The notes under the pieces are model-generated. The model was not told the origin of the DNA. It worked only from the letters and a program-made list of their open reading frames with translations, and searched no databases. From Gymnothorax reevesii (lineage: Eukaryota; Chordata; Actinopteri; Anguilliformes; Muraenidae), in NCBI GenBank assembly GCA_029721435.1, contig CM056573.1:71242001-71306000 (forward strand): a stretch of 64,000 nt of DNA, in the 5' to 3' direction. Position numbers and translations under genes: made by a program. Numbering within the stretch: the stretch's first letter is position 1; each line of letters begins with the position of its first letter. Shown here piece after piece: positions 19,108 through 31,856 of the stretch.

Positions 19108-22100
19108 TATTACAAAGAGTGGTGCATTTTTGTCGATAAAGAGGATGCAGTCATATTTCCACGTCATCCATGCCATGATGAAGGGAGACGCAGTAGCGCA
19201 GTGGAGAGCATGGGCTTGACTTGGGATGGAAAGATTCTGTGTTCAAGTCCTTGCCTTAGCCTGTGCAAAGTGTTCTCAGGCAAAACTCTTCACTTCCACA
19301 CTGCCTCACTCTACCCAGGTGTACAAATGGGTCCCAGCAAAATTGTCAGGGAAACTTGACTGAGAGCAGTGGGAGAACCCGAGTTGGACTAGTGTCCCAT
19401 CGAGGGGGTTTAGCAATACTCCTATTTGCTTCATGTCACAGAAACCAGGGTTAAACACAGGCCTGGTGGGCCTCCAGGCATGACCTCCACGCCTGGTTAG
19501 AAATAGTCTTTATTCCGTCTGAGCAGCTGCTCATTTTGAAAACAAGAAGGGCACTTGGTAGAGCTCATACCTCCGCCAAGCCCACATGTAAGTATTATTG
19601 GTTCTGGATCCAGGAGAGTATCATCCAGACCAACAACAGCTGTGATTAGTTCCTCTTTTAGGGCAGATTCTATTCAGTGCTGAAATTTTCTGAAAATCTG
19701 TTCATTACATAAGGACATACCGAATTGTTCCGAATATAAGACGATTCTGGATATGAGTCTACTCCCCTTTCTCAAGTCATGTTTTGGAAAAAATAGGGTT
19801 TTGATGACAAAATCTTGTTTTAGTCACTAAAGAATAATAATCATCGCAAAAATTTCTTTGAAAATACTGATAAAACAAACTGAAAGAAAAACCAATATAA
19901 AAGATTGCAGGCTGTTGTTTTGCGCCATCTATTGTTGTGAACATGTATTGAGTATAGACTATAAAACGCACACACAGGATGACTGTTATTGTTAGAAGCC
20001 TAGTCCACGGAAAATACGACGACCCCATTTCTCCGCTGTGACGTGTCTTTAATGGAACGGCGGAGGCGTCAAAGATAAAACAGGGTCACTTGAGCAAAAG
20101 GAGAGGAAATCGTAAACATGCCCGATGGACGAGAGATGCTAATTTACTGAGATTCCGCAGAGAAGTCACTGTTATGTCAAAGACGCAGAGTGCATCGTAT
20201 GCCTGTTCCGTGGAAATGTAAAAAGCACCGTTGCCATAAACATATCTCCCCAGCGGGCCACAGTACGAAGTAGATTCCCAGTCCGTCGTGGAAACATATG
20301 CTGGTGTACGTGCGATTAGGTATTGATTGTTTTTAAATTTCATTTGATTTCATTTGACACACTCTTTTTACTTGAACAAAAGATTGACCGCGATTCCGTA
20401 CCATGCTTTCTGTTAACGTTCTGACAAAATGTGGCAGCCCTCCATGCTTAGGGTCGGGCGTGTAAAGTCACCGAACAGGCCTTGTGGTGACGTGACTTAA
20501 ATGGAACACTCGAGGCGTCATAAATCAGACCGGGTCACTTGAGCAGAAGAAAACAAAGGAGTAAACAAGCCCGATGGATGAGAGGTTCGAATTCTCTTGG
20601 ATTCTGCTGAGAAGTCGCTTTGACGTCAAAGAGCCAGAGTGCATCGAATGTTCATTTTGTTGCTATAACAACAGCACCGTTGCTATAAACAACTCTGCCC
20701 AGGGAGCCGACGGAAGAATGCTGATTCTCAGTCCGTGTCCAATGCTCATGGAAAGATGTCCAGGAGTACGTGCGATTTGGCAGTGATTTTATTTTTCTGA
20801 AATTAGATTTTAATTGACTCACTCTTTGTTTAACAAAAAAAAAAAAAATGACCGCGATTCAGTAGCATGCTTTCTGTTTACGTATTGACAAAATGTGCCT
20901 GCCCTCCACTTAGCCGTCGGGCTTGTCTTGTGACCAAACAGGCTCTGCTGTGACGTGACTTAAATGGATCAGCGGAGGTTTCAAATTCTCCAGCAGCTAC
21001 AGGTCTCAAAAAAGTTGGGACACTTGTAAAAAGGGGCTTTAAAAGCATTGAATTTCTAAGAGAATCAGCTGAAAGAACATTTAGCAAGTAATTAAGTTAA
21101 CTGTCATCTGCTGTGCAAGATGATTACTTATATAAGGGTTGTCATTGAGAGGCTGAGTTTCTCAGAAGTAAAGATGGCCAGAAGCTCTCCCACCTGTGAA
21201 GGCTTGCATAAAAAAAAATGTTGAATACTTTAAAAACACTGCTCCTCGACATTAAATTGCAAAGACATTGAAGGTCTCATCATCTTCAGTACATGACATC
21301 ATCAAAAGATTCAGAGTAACTGGAAAAATCTCTGCCTGCAAGGGACTAGGCCGAGACCTTTACTGGATGCCCTTTATCTTTGGACCCTCAGATGCCACTG
21401 CATCACTCACCGGCATGATTCTTGGGATTCTGCAATAATAGAGAAAGAAAAAACATCACTGATTATACCTAGAACTGCCACAAGGTCATTCTGACCTCCA
21501 TTAGTCCCAGTGCAAAAGAATGTAAATGGACTATATAGGGGCTGACTATGGAGCTAGTCAGATTGGCAGCTCAAAGCACTTGACAGTAGCCTGATACCTC
21601 ACGTATCCCCATTTATGCAGCACATTCATACACTGACGGCTACGCAAGGCAGTCAACTGCATCTTGGTTGACTGCATTTTGTTACTTTTTGAATGGTGTG
21701 CAGGCGCATATATAAGCCAGTTGCTGTCATGACGTCAGAATCAATTTGTTCTCCCATTTTGCAGGTAGAAATTGTGATTGTCACAGAGCTGTTCTTCTAT
21801 TCATTTAGTTTATTTAGTAAGCTGGTTAGGATACCAGAAAAAGAAATTAATCAGAGGAAATGGATGAATGTAAGTCAGGCTTTGGCAAAGCTTCAGGACA
21901 TGAGTTCTTGTGAGTCAGATGGAGAAGAATCAGGGCTCAGTGATGCTTCTAGGTCTAGTGAATCCGACTCCAATTTTGAAACTGAATGCGATCGTGAGCC
22001 ACACGGTAAAGGTATCACAGCTGCTGGGCAAACTAAGCCTTTGATGCCAAGAAGGTCACCAAAACTGGATATTTATTCACGTCATTATGCTTAGGTTTCA

Positions 22101-22294
22101 CAGCATAATTTCAAGTCCAAATACTTTGAAACATTTAAAATTAGCCACAATAGCCAACAAATTGATGCTTTAAAGTTCTGACCTCTATACTATTTAATCA
22201 ATGAAGAATCTTAGCAAAACACCATTTATTGTCCTCTGAATTCTGAAAGTACTTTGAAATGCTTTCACTGAGGCAACACCTCACAGCTTAAAAG
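19108..22294 (+). repeat. Array unit 7
   Basis: Length is 3187 bp, same as unit 6. The ERE-type palindrome is at 21483-21497 and the Tc1-like remnant starts at 20998. It is the first unit with TCGATAAAG (AATAAA lost), GCAGTCAT and the better B box GTTCAAGTCC. The remainder is a near-exact copy of unit 6, suggesting a very recent adjacent duplication. Confidence 0.97.
21693..22094 (+). CDS. Acidic frame, unit 7
   Basis: 133 codons, identical in protein to unit 6. The AATAAA downstream is replaced by CGATAAAG in this and later units. Confidence 0.27.
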   Translation: MVCRRIYKPVAVMTSESICSPILQVEIVIVTELFFYSFSLFSKLVRIPEKEINQRKWMNVSQALAKLQDMSSCESDGEESGLSDASRSSESDSNFETECDREPHGKGITAAGQTKPLMPRRSPKLDIYSRHYA

Positions 22295-25200
22295 TATTAC
22301 AAAGAGTGGTGCATTTTTGTCGATAAAGAGGATGCAGTCATATTTCCACGTCATCCATGCCATGATGAAGGGAGACGCAGTAGCGCAGTGGAGAGCATGG
22401 GCTTGACTTGGGATGGAAAGATTCTGTGTTCAAGTCCTTGCCTTAGCCTGTGCAAAGTGTTCTCAGGCAAAACTCTTCACTTCCACACTGCCTCACTCTA
22501 CCCAGGTGTACAAATGGGTCCCAGCAAAATTGTCAGGGAAACTTGACTGAGAGCAGTGGGAGAACCCGAGTTGGACTAGTGTCCCATCGAGGGGGTTTAG
22601 CAATACTCCTATTTGCTTCATGTCACAGAAACCAGGGTTAAACACAGGCCTGGTGGGCCTCCAGGCATGACCTCCACGCCTGGTTAGAAATAGTCTTTAT
22701 TCCGTCTGAGCAGCTGCTCATTTTGAAAACAAGAAGGGCACTTGGTAGAGCTCATACCTCCGCCAAGCCCACATGTAAGTATTATTGGTTCTGGATCCAG
22801 GAGAGTATCATCCAGACCAACAACAGCTGTGATTAGTTCCTCTTTTAGGGCAGATTCTATTCAGTGCTGAAATTTTCTGAAAATCTGTTCATTACATAAG
22901 GACATACCGAATTGTTCCGAATATAAGACGATTCTGGATATGAGACTACTCCCCTTTCTCAAGTCATGTTTTGGAAAAAATAGGGTTTTGATGACAAAAT
23001 CTTGTTTTAGTCACTAAAGAATAATAATCATCGCAAAAATTTCTTTGAAAATACAGATAAAACAAACTGAAAGAAAAACCAATATAAAAGATTGCAGGCT
23101 GTTGTTTTGCGCCATCTATTGTTGTGAACATGTATTGAGTATAGACGATAAAACGCACACACAGGATGACTGTTATTGTTAGAAGCCTAGTCCACGGAAA
23201 ATACGACGACCCCATTTCTCCGCTGTGACGTGTCTTTAATGGAACGGCGGAGGCGTCAAAGATAAAACAGGGTCACTTGAGCAAAAGGAGAGGAAATCGT
23301 AAACATGCCCGATGGACGAGAGATGCTAATTTACTGAGATTCCGCAGAGAAGTCACTGTTATGTCAAAGACGCAGAGTGCATCGTATGCCTGTTCCGTGG
23401 AAATGTAAAAAGCACCGTTGCCATAAACATATCTCCCCAGCGGGCCACAGTACGAAGTAGATTCCCAGTCCGTCGTGGAAACATATGCTGGTGTACGTGC
23501 GATTAGGTAGTGATTGTTTTTAAATTTCATTTGATTTCATTTGACACACTCTTTTTACTTGAACAAAAGATTGACCGCGATTCCGTACCATGCTTTCTGT
23601 TAACGTTCTGACAAATTGTGGCAGCCCTCCATGCTTAGGGTCGGGCGTGTAAAGTCACCGAACAGGCCTTGTGGTGACGTGTCTTAAATGGAACACTCGA
23701 GGCGTCATAAATCAGACCGGGTCACTTGAGCAGAAGAAAACAAAGGAGTAAACAAGCCCGATGAATGAGAGGTTCGAATTCTCTTGGATTCTGCTGAGAA
23801 GTCGCTTTGACGTCAAAGAGCCAGAGTGCATCGAATGTTCATTTTGTTGCTATAACAACAGCACCGTTGCTATAAACAACTCTGCCCAGGGAGCCGACGG
23901 AAGAATGCTGATTCTCAGTCCGTGTCCAATGCTCATGGAAAGATGTCCAGGAGTACATGCGATTTGGCAGTGATTTTATTTTTCTGAAATTAGATTTTAA
24001 TTGACTCACTCTTTGTTAAAACAAAAAAAAAAAAATGACCGCGATTCAGTAGCATGCTTTCTGTTTACGTATTGACAAAATGTGCCTGCCCTCCACTTAG
24101 CCGTCGGGCTTGTCTTGTGACCAAACAGGCTCTGCTGTGACGTGACTTAAATGGATCAGCGGAGGTTTCAAATTCTCCGGCAGCTACAGGTCTCAAAAAA
24201 GTTGGGACACTTGTAAAAAGTGGCTTTAAAAGCATTGGATTTCTAAAAGAATCAGCTGAAAGAACATTTAGCAAGTAATTAAGTTAACTGTCATCTGCTG
24301 CGCAACATGATGACTTATAAAAGGGTTGTCATTGAGAGGCTGAGTTTCTCAGAAGTAAAGATGGCCAGAAGCTCTCCCACCTGTGAAGGCTTGCATAAAA
24401 AAAAATGTTGAATACTTGAAAAACACTGCTCCTCGACGTTAAATTGGAAAGACATTGAAGGTCTCATCATCTTCAGTACATGACATCATCAAAAGATTCA
24501 GAGTAACTGGAAAAATCTCTGCCTGTAAGGGACTAGGCCGAGACCTTTACTGGATGCCCTTTATCTTTGGACCCTCAGATTCCACTGCATCACTCACCGG
24601 CATGATTCTTGGGATTCTGCAATGATAGAGAAAGAAAAAACATCACTGATTATACCTAGAACTGCCACAAGGTCATTCTGACCTCCATTAGTCCCAGTGC
24701 AAAAGAATGTAAATGGACTATATAGGGGCTGACTATGGAGCTAGTCAGATTGGCAGCTCAAAGCACTTGACAGTAGCCTAATACCTCACGTATGCCCATT
24801 TATGCAGCACATTCATACACTGACGGCTACGCAAGGCAGTCAACTGCATCTTGGTTGACTGCATTTTGTTACTTTTTGAATGGTGTGCAGGCGCATATAT
24901 AAGCCAGTTGCTGTCATGACGTCAGAATCAATTTGTTCTCCCATTTTGCAGGTAGAAATTGTGATTGTCACAGAGCTGTTCTTCTATTCATTTAGTTTAT
25001 TTAGTAAGCTATGTAGGATACCAGAAAAAAAAATGGATCAGAGGAAATGGATGAATGTAAGTCAGACTTTGGCAAAGCTTCAGGACATGAGTTCTTGTGA
25101 GTCAGATGGAGAAGAAATATCAGGGCTCAGTGATGCTTCTAGGTCTAGTGAATCCGACTCCAATTTTGAAACTGAATGCGATCGTGAGCCACACGGTAAA

Positions 25201-25484
25201 GGTATCACAGCTGCTGGGCAAACTAAGCCTTTGATGCCAGGAAGGTCACCAAAACTGGATATTTATTCACGTCATAATGCTTAGGTTTCACAGCATAATT
25301 TCAAGTCCAAATACTTTGAAACATTTAAAATTAGCCACAATAGCCAACAAATTGATGCTTTAAAGCTCTGACCTCTATACTATTTAATCAATGAAGAATC
25401 TTAGCAAAACACCATTTATTGTCCTCTGAATTCTGAAAGTACTTTGAAATGCTTTCACTGAGGCAACACCTCACAGCTTAAAAG
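22295..25484 (+). repeat. Array unit 8
   Basis: Length is 3190 bp. The ERE-type palindrome is at 24670-24684 and the Tc1-like remnant starts at 24185. The first third is unit 7-like, but the acidic frame carries the MDQRKWMN allele shared with units 11, 14, 15 and 17. Private changes cluster in the transposon remnant (AAAAAGTGGC, GCATTGGATTTC, CTAAAAGAATC). Confidence 0.97.
24880..25284 (+). CDS. Acidic frame, unit 8
   Basis: 134 codons. It carries the MDQRKWMNVSQT allele, giving an extra in-frame ATG seven codons before MNVSQ, and a private Cys (KLCRIPEKK). The tail has SNF and the undeleted GEEIS. Confidence 0.27.
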   Translation: MVCRRIYKPVAVMTSESICSPILQVEIVIVTELFFYSFSLFSKLCRIPEKKMDQRKWMNVSQTLAKLQDMSSCESDGEEISGLSDASRSSESDSNFETECDREPHGKGITAAGQTKPLMPGRSPKLDIYSRHNA

Positions 25485-27370
25485 TATTACAAAGAGTGGT
25501 GCATTTTTGTCGATAAAGAGGATGCAGTCATATTTCCACGTCATCCATGCCATGATGAAGGGAGACGCAGTAGCGCAGTGGAGAGCATGGGCTTGACTTG
25601 GGATGGAAAGATTCTGTGTTCAAGTCCTTGCCTTAGCCTGTGCAAAGTGTTCTCAGGCAAAACTCTTCACTTCCACACTGCCTCACTCTACCCAGGTGTA
25701 CAAATGGGTCTCAGCAAAATTGTCAGGGAAACTTGACTGAGAGCAGTGGGAGAACCCGAGTTGGACTAGTGTCCCATCGAGGGGGTTTAGCAATACTCCT
25801 ATTTGCTTCATGTCACAGAAACCAGGGTTAAACACAGGCCTGGTGGGCCTCCAGGCATGACCTCCACGCCTGGTTAGAAATAGTCTTTATTCCGTCTGAG
25901 CAGCTGCTCATTTTGAAAACAAGAAGGGCACTTGGTAGAGCTCATACCTCCGCCAAGCCCACATGTAAGTATTATTGGTTCTGGATCCAGGAGAGTATCA
26001 TCCAGACCAACAACAGCTGTGATTAGTTCCTCTTTTAGGGCAGATTCTATTCAGTGCTGAAATTTTCTGAAAATCTGTTCATTACATAAGGACATACCAA
26101 ATTGTTCCGAATATAAGACGATTCTGGATATGAGACTACTCCCCTTTCTCAAGTCATATTTTGGAAAAAATAGGGTTTTGATGACAAAATCTTGTTTTAG
26201 TCACTAAAGAATAATAATCATCGCAAAAATTTCTTTGAAAATACTGATAAAACAAACTGAAAGAAAAACCAATATAAAAGATTGCAGGCTGTTGTTTTGC
26301 GCCATCTATTGTTGTGAACATGTATTGAGTATAGACTATAAAACGCACACACAGGATGACTGTTAAAAGCCTAGTCCACGGAAAATACGACAACCCCATT
26401 TCTCCGCTGTGACGTGTCTTTAATGGAACGGCGGAGGCGTCAAAGATAAAACAGGGTCACTTGAGCAAAAGGAGAGGAAATAGTAAACATGCCCGATGGA
26501 CGAGAGATGCTAATTTACTGAGATTCCGCAGAGAAGTCACTGTTATGTCAAAGACGCAGAGTGCATCGTATGCCTGTTCCGTGGATATGTAAAAAGCACC
26601 GTTGCCATAAACATATCCCCCCAGCGGGCCACAGTACGAAGTAGATTCCCAGTCCGTCGTGGAAACATATACTGGTGTACGTGCGATTAGGTTGTGATTG
26701 TTTTTAAATTTCATTTGATTTCATTTGACACACTCTTTTTACTTGAACAAAAGATTGACCGCGATTCCGTACCATGCTTTCTGTTAACGTTCTGACAAAA
26801 TGTGGCAGCCCTCCATGCTTAGGGTCGGGCGTGTAAAGTCACCGAACAGGCCTTGTGGTGACGTGTCTTAAATGGAACACTCGAGGCGTCATAAATCAGA
26901 CTGGGTCACTTGAGCAGAAGAAAACAAAGGAGTAAACAAGCCCGATGGATGAGAGGTTCGAATTCTCTTGGATTCTGCTGAGAAGTCGCTTTGACGTCAA
27001 AGAGCCAGAGTGCATCGAATGTTCATTTTGTTGCTATAACAACAGCACCGTTGCTATAAACAACTCTGCCCAGGGGGCCGACGGAAGAATGCTGATTCTC
27101 AGTCCGTGTCCAATGCTCATGGAAACATGTCCAGGTGTACGTGCGATTTGGCAGTGATTTTATTTTTATGAAATTAGATTTTAATTGACTCACTCTTTGT
27201 TTAAACAAAAAAAAAAAAAAAAATGCGCGATTCAGGAGCATGCTTTCTGTTTACGTATTGACAAAATGTGCCTGCCCTCCACTTATCCGTCGGGCTTGTC
27301 TTGTGACCAAACAGGCTCTGCTGTGACGTGACTTAAATGGATCAGCGGAGGTTTCAAATTCTCCGGCAGC

Positions 27371-27808
27371 TACAGGTCTCAAAAAAGTTGGGACACTTGT
27401 AAAAAGGGGCTTTAAAAGCATTGAATTTCTAAGAGAATCAGCTGAAAGAACATTTAGCAAATAATTAAGTTAACTGTCATCTGCTGTGCAAGATGATTAC
27501 TTATATAAGGGATGTCATTGAGAGGCTGAGTTTTTCAGAAGTAAAGATGGCCAGAGGCTCTCCCACTTGTGAAGGCTTGCATAAAAAAGATGTTGAATAC
27601 TTTAAAAACACTGCTCCTCGACGTTAAATTGCAAAGGCATTGAAGGTCTCATCATCTTCAGTACATGACATCATCAAAAGATTCAGAGGAACTGGAAAAA
27701 TCTCTGGGTGTAAGGGACTAGGCCGAGACCTTTACTGGATGCCCTTTATCTTCGGACCCTCAGATGCCACTGCATCACTCACCGGCATGATTCTTGGGAT
27801 TCTGCAAT
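27371..27808 (+). pseudogene. Tc1-like remnant of unit 9, without the A-run frameshift
   Basis: From the ATG at 27547 the frame reads MARGSPTCEGLHKKDVEYF and KNTAPRR, then hits TAA (CGACGTTAAATT). After that stop the same frame continues IAKALKVSSSSVHDIIKRF. The only break is therefore a nonsense codon, whereas most units also have a frameshift upstream. Confidence 0.7.
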
Positions 27809-27854
27809 AATAGAGAAAGAAAAAACATCACTGATTATACCTAAAACTGCCACA

Positions 27855-27869
27855 AGGTCATTTTGACCT
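27855..27869. promoter_or_regulatory. ERE-type palindrome of unit 9 with altered spacer
   Basis: The site reads AGGTCA-TTT-TGACCT. Among the 20 units this is the only change within the 15 bp, and it falls in the spacer, which estrogen receptor tolerates. One event cannot show selection. Confidence 0.55.
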
Positions 27870-28064
27870 CCATTAGTCCCAGTGCAAAAGAATGTAAATG
27901 GACTATATAGGGGCTGACTATGGAGCTAGTCAGATTGGCAGCTCAAAGCACTTGACAGTAGCCTAATACCTCACGTATGCCCATGTATGCAACACATTCA
28001 TACACTGACAGCTACGCAAGGCAGTCAACTGCATCTTGGTTGACTGCATTTTGTTACTTTTTGA

Positions 28065-28466
28065 ATGGTGTGCAGGCGCATATATAAGCCAGTTGCTGTC
28101 ATGACGTCAGAATCAATTTGTTCTCCCATTTTGCAGGTAGAAATTGTGATTGTCACAGAGCTGTTCTTCTATTCATTTAGTTTATTTAGTAAGCTGGTTA
28201 GGATACCAGAAAAAGAAATTAATCAGAGGAAATGGATGAATGTAAGTCAGGCTTTGGCAAAGCTTCAGGACATGAGTTCTTGTGAGTCAGATGGAGAAGA
28301 ATCAGGGCTCAGTGATGCTTCTAGGTCTAGTGAATCCGACTCCGATTTTGAAACTGAATGCGATCGTGAGCCACACGGTAAAGGTATCACAGCTGCTGGG
28401 CAAACTAAGCCTTTGATGCCAAGAAGGTCACCAAAACTGGATATTTATTCACGTCATAATGCTTAG
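28065..28466 (+). CDS. Acidic frame, unit 9
   Basis: 133 codons with the GEESG deletion and PRRSP, but SDF and SRHNA, so it is not the unit 6/7 allele. Confidence 0.27.
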   Translation: MVCRRIYKPVAVMTSESICSPILQVEIVIVTELFFYSFSLFSKLVRIPEKEINQRKWMNVSQALAKLQDMSSCESDGEESGLSDASRSSESDSDFETECDREPHGKGITAAGQTKPLMPRRSPKLDIYSRHNA

Positions 28467-28666
28467 GTTTCACAGCATAATTTCAAGTCCAAATACTTTG
28501 AAACATTTAAAATTAGCCACAATAGCCAACAAATTGATGCTTTAAAGCTCTGACCTCTATACTATTTAATCAATGAAGAATCTTAGCAAAACACCATTTA
28601 TTGTCCTCTGAATTCTGAAAGTACTTTGAAATGCTTTCACTGAGGCAACACCTCACAGCTTAAAAG

Positions 28667-31600
28667 TATTACAAAGAGTGGTGCATTTTTGTCGATAAAG
28701 AGGATGCAGTCATATTTCCACGTCATCCATGCCATGATGAAGGGAGACGCAGTAGCGCAGTGGAGAGCATGGGCTTGACTTGGGATGGAAAGATTCTGTG
28801 TTCAAGTCCTTGCCTTAGCCTGTGCAAAGTGTTCTCAGGCAAAACTCTTCACTTCCACACTGCCTCACTCTACCCAGGTGTACAAATGGGTCCCAGCAAA
28901 ATTGTCAGGGAAACTTGACTGAGAGCAGTGGGAGAACCCGAGTTGGACTAGTGTCCCATCGAGGGGGTTTAGCAATACTGCTATTTGCTTCATGTCACAG
29001 AAACCAGGGTTAAACACAGGCCTGGTGGGCCTCCAGGCATGACCTCCACGCCTGGTTAGAAATAGTCTTTATTCCGTCTGAGCAGCTGCTCATTTTGAAA
29101 ACAAGAAGGGCACTTGGTAGAGCTCATACCTCCGCCAAGCCCACATGTAAGTATTATTGGTTCTGGATCCAGGAGAGTATCATCCAGACCAACAACAGCT
29201 GTGATTAGTTCCTCTTTTAGGGCAGATTCTATTCAGTGCTGAAATTTTCTGAAAATCTGTTCATTACATAAGGACATACCGAATTGTTCCGAATATAAGA
29301 CGATTCTGGATATGAGACTACTCCCCTTTCTCAAGTCATGTTTTGGAAAAAATAGGGTTTTGATGACAAAATCTTGTTTTAGTCACTAAAGAATAATAAT
29401 CATCGCAAAAATTTCTTTGAAAATACAGATAAAACAAACTGAAAGAAAAACCAATATAAAAGATTGCAGGCTGTTGTTTTGCGCCATCTATTGTTGTGAA
29501 CATGTATTGAGTATAGACTATAAAACGTACACACAGGATGACTGTTATTGTTATAAGCCTAGTCCACGGAAAATACGACGACCCCATTTCTCCGCTGTGA
29601 CGTGTCTTTAATGGAACGGCGGAGGCGTCAAAGATAAAACAGGGTCACTTGAGCAAAAGGAGAGGAAATCGTAAACATGCCCGATGGACGAGAGATGCTA
29701 ATTTACTGAGATTCCGCAGAGAAGTCACTGTTATGTCAAAGACGCAGAGTGCATCGTATGCCTGTTCCGTGGAAATGTAAAAAGCACCGTTGCCATAAAC
29801 ATATCTCCCCAGCGGGCCACAGTACGAAGTAGATTCCCAGTCCGTCGTGGAAAAATGTACTGGTGTACGTGCGATTAGGTAGTGATTGTTTTTAAATTTC
29901 ATTTGATTTCATTTGACACACTCTTTTTACTTGAACAAAAGATTGACCGCGATTCCGTACCATGCTTTCTGTTAACGTTCTGACAAAATGTGGCATCCCT
30001 CCATGCTTAGGGTCGGGCGTGTAAAGTCACCGAACAGGCCTTGTGGTGACGTGTCTTAAATGGAACACCCGTGGCGTCATAAATCAGACCGGTTCACTTG
30101 AGCAGAAGAAAACAAAGGAGTAAACAAGCCCGATGGATGAGAGGTTCGAATTCTCTTGGATTCTGCTGAGAAGTCGCTTTGACGTCAAAGAGCCAGAGTG
30201 CATCGAATGTTCATTTTGTTGCTATAACAACAGCACCGTTGCTATAAACAACTCTGCCCAGGGAGCCGGCGGAAGAATGCTGATTCTCAGTCCGTGTCCA
30301 ATGCTCATGGAAAGATGTCCAGGAGTACATGCGATTTGGCAGTGATTTTATTTTTATGAAATTAGATTTTAATTGACTCACTCTTTGTTTAAACAAAAAA
30401 AAAAAAAAAAAATGCGCGATTCAGGAGCATGCTTTCTGTTTACGTATTGACAAAATGTGCCTGCCCTCCACTTATCCGTCGGGCTTGTCTTGTGACCAAA
30501 CAGGCTCTGCTGTGACGTGACTTAAATGGATCAGCGGAGGTTTCAAATTCTACGGCAGCTACAGGTCTCAAAAAAGTTGGGACACTTGTAAAAAGGGGCT
30601 TTAAAAGCATTGAATTTCTAAGAGAATCAGCTGAAAGAACATTTAGCAAGTAATTAAGTTAACTGTCATCTGCTGCGCAACATGATTACTTATAAAAGAG
30701 TTGTCATTGAGAGGCTGAGTTTCTCAGAAGTAAAGATGGCCAGAAGCTCTCCCACCTGTGAAGGCTTGCATAAAAAAAAATGTTGAATACTTTAAAAACA
30801 CTGCTCCTCGACGTTAAATTGCAAAGGCATTGAAGGTCTCATCATCTTCAGTACATGACATCATCAAAAGATTCAGAGTAACTGGAAAAATCTCTGCCTG
30901 TAAGGGACTAGACCGAGACGTTTACTGGATGCCCTTTATCTTTGGACCCTCAGATGCCACTGCATCACTCACCGGCATGATTCTTGGGATTCTGCAATAA
31001 TAGAGAAAGAAAAAACATCACTGATTATACCTAGAACTGCCACAAGGTCATTCTGACCTCCATTAGTCCCAGTGCAAAAGAATGTAAATGGACTATATAG
31101 GGGCTGACTATGGAGCTACTCAGATTGGCAGCTCAAAGCACTTGACAGAAGCCTAATACCTCACGTATGCCCATTTATGCAACACATTCATACACTGACG
31201 GCTACGCAAGGCAGTCAACTGCATCTTGGTTGACTGCATTTTGTTACTTTTTGAATGGTGTGCAGGCGCATATATAAGCCAGTTGCTGTCATGACGTCAG
31301 AATCAATTTGTTCTCCCATTTTGCAGGTAGAAATTGTGATTGTCACAGAGCTGTTCTTCTATTCATTTAGTTTATTTAGTAAGCTGGTTAGGATACCAGA
31401 AAAAGAAATTAATCAGAGGAAATGGATGAATGTAAGTCAGGCTTTGGCAAAGCTTCAGGACATGAGTTCTTGTGAGTCAGATGGAGAAGAATCAGGGCTC
31501 AGTGATGCTTCTAGGTCTAGTGAATCCGACTCCGATTTTGAAACTGAATGCGATCGTGAGCCACACGGTAAAGGTATCACAGCTGCTGGGCAAACTAAGC

Positions 31601-31856
31601 CTTTGATGCCAAGAAGGTCACCAAAACTGGATATTTATTCACGTCATAATGCTTAGGTTTCACAGCATAATTTCAAGTCCAAATACTTTGAAACATTTAA
31701 AATTAGCCACAATAGCCAACAAATTGATGCTTTAAAGCTCTGACCTCTATACTATTTAATCAATGAAGAATCTTAGCAAAACACCATTTATTGTCCTCTG
31801 AATTCTGAAAGTACTTTGAAATGCTTTCACTGAGGCAACACCTCACAGCTTAAAAG
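28667..31856 (+). repeat. Array unit 10
   Basis: Length is 3190 bp. The ERE-type palindrome is at 31045-31059 and the Tc1-like remnant starts at 30560. It shares GGCATCCCTCC, ACACCCGTGGCG, CCGGTTCACTT and GCCGGCGGAAG with unit 12, two units away, marking a shared tract through subrepeat B and the transposon remnant. Confidence 0.97.
31255..31656 (+). CDS. Acidic frame, unit 10
   Basis: 133 codons, identical in protein to units 9 and 12. Confidence 0.27.
   Translation: MVCRRIYKPVAVMTSESICSPILQVEIVIVTELFFYSFSLFSKLVRIPEKEINQRKWMNVSQALAKLQDMSSCESDGEESGLSDASRSSESDSDFETECDREPHGKGITAAGQTKPLMPRRSPKLDIYSRHNA

Larger units (their letters stand above)
25485..28666 (+). repeat. Array unit 9
   Basis: Length is 3182 bp. 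It has a private 6-bp deletion (ACTGTTAAAAGCC for ACTGTTATTGTTAGAAGCC) near 26365. The ERE-type palindrome at 27855-27869 has a changed spacer (TTT for TTC) but both six-base half-sites intact. The Tc1-like remnant starts at 27371 and reads CATAAAAAAGATG, so this copy lacks the frameshift found in most units. Confidence 0.97.
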
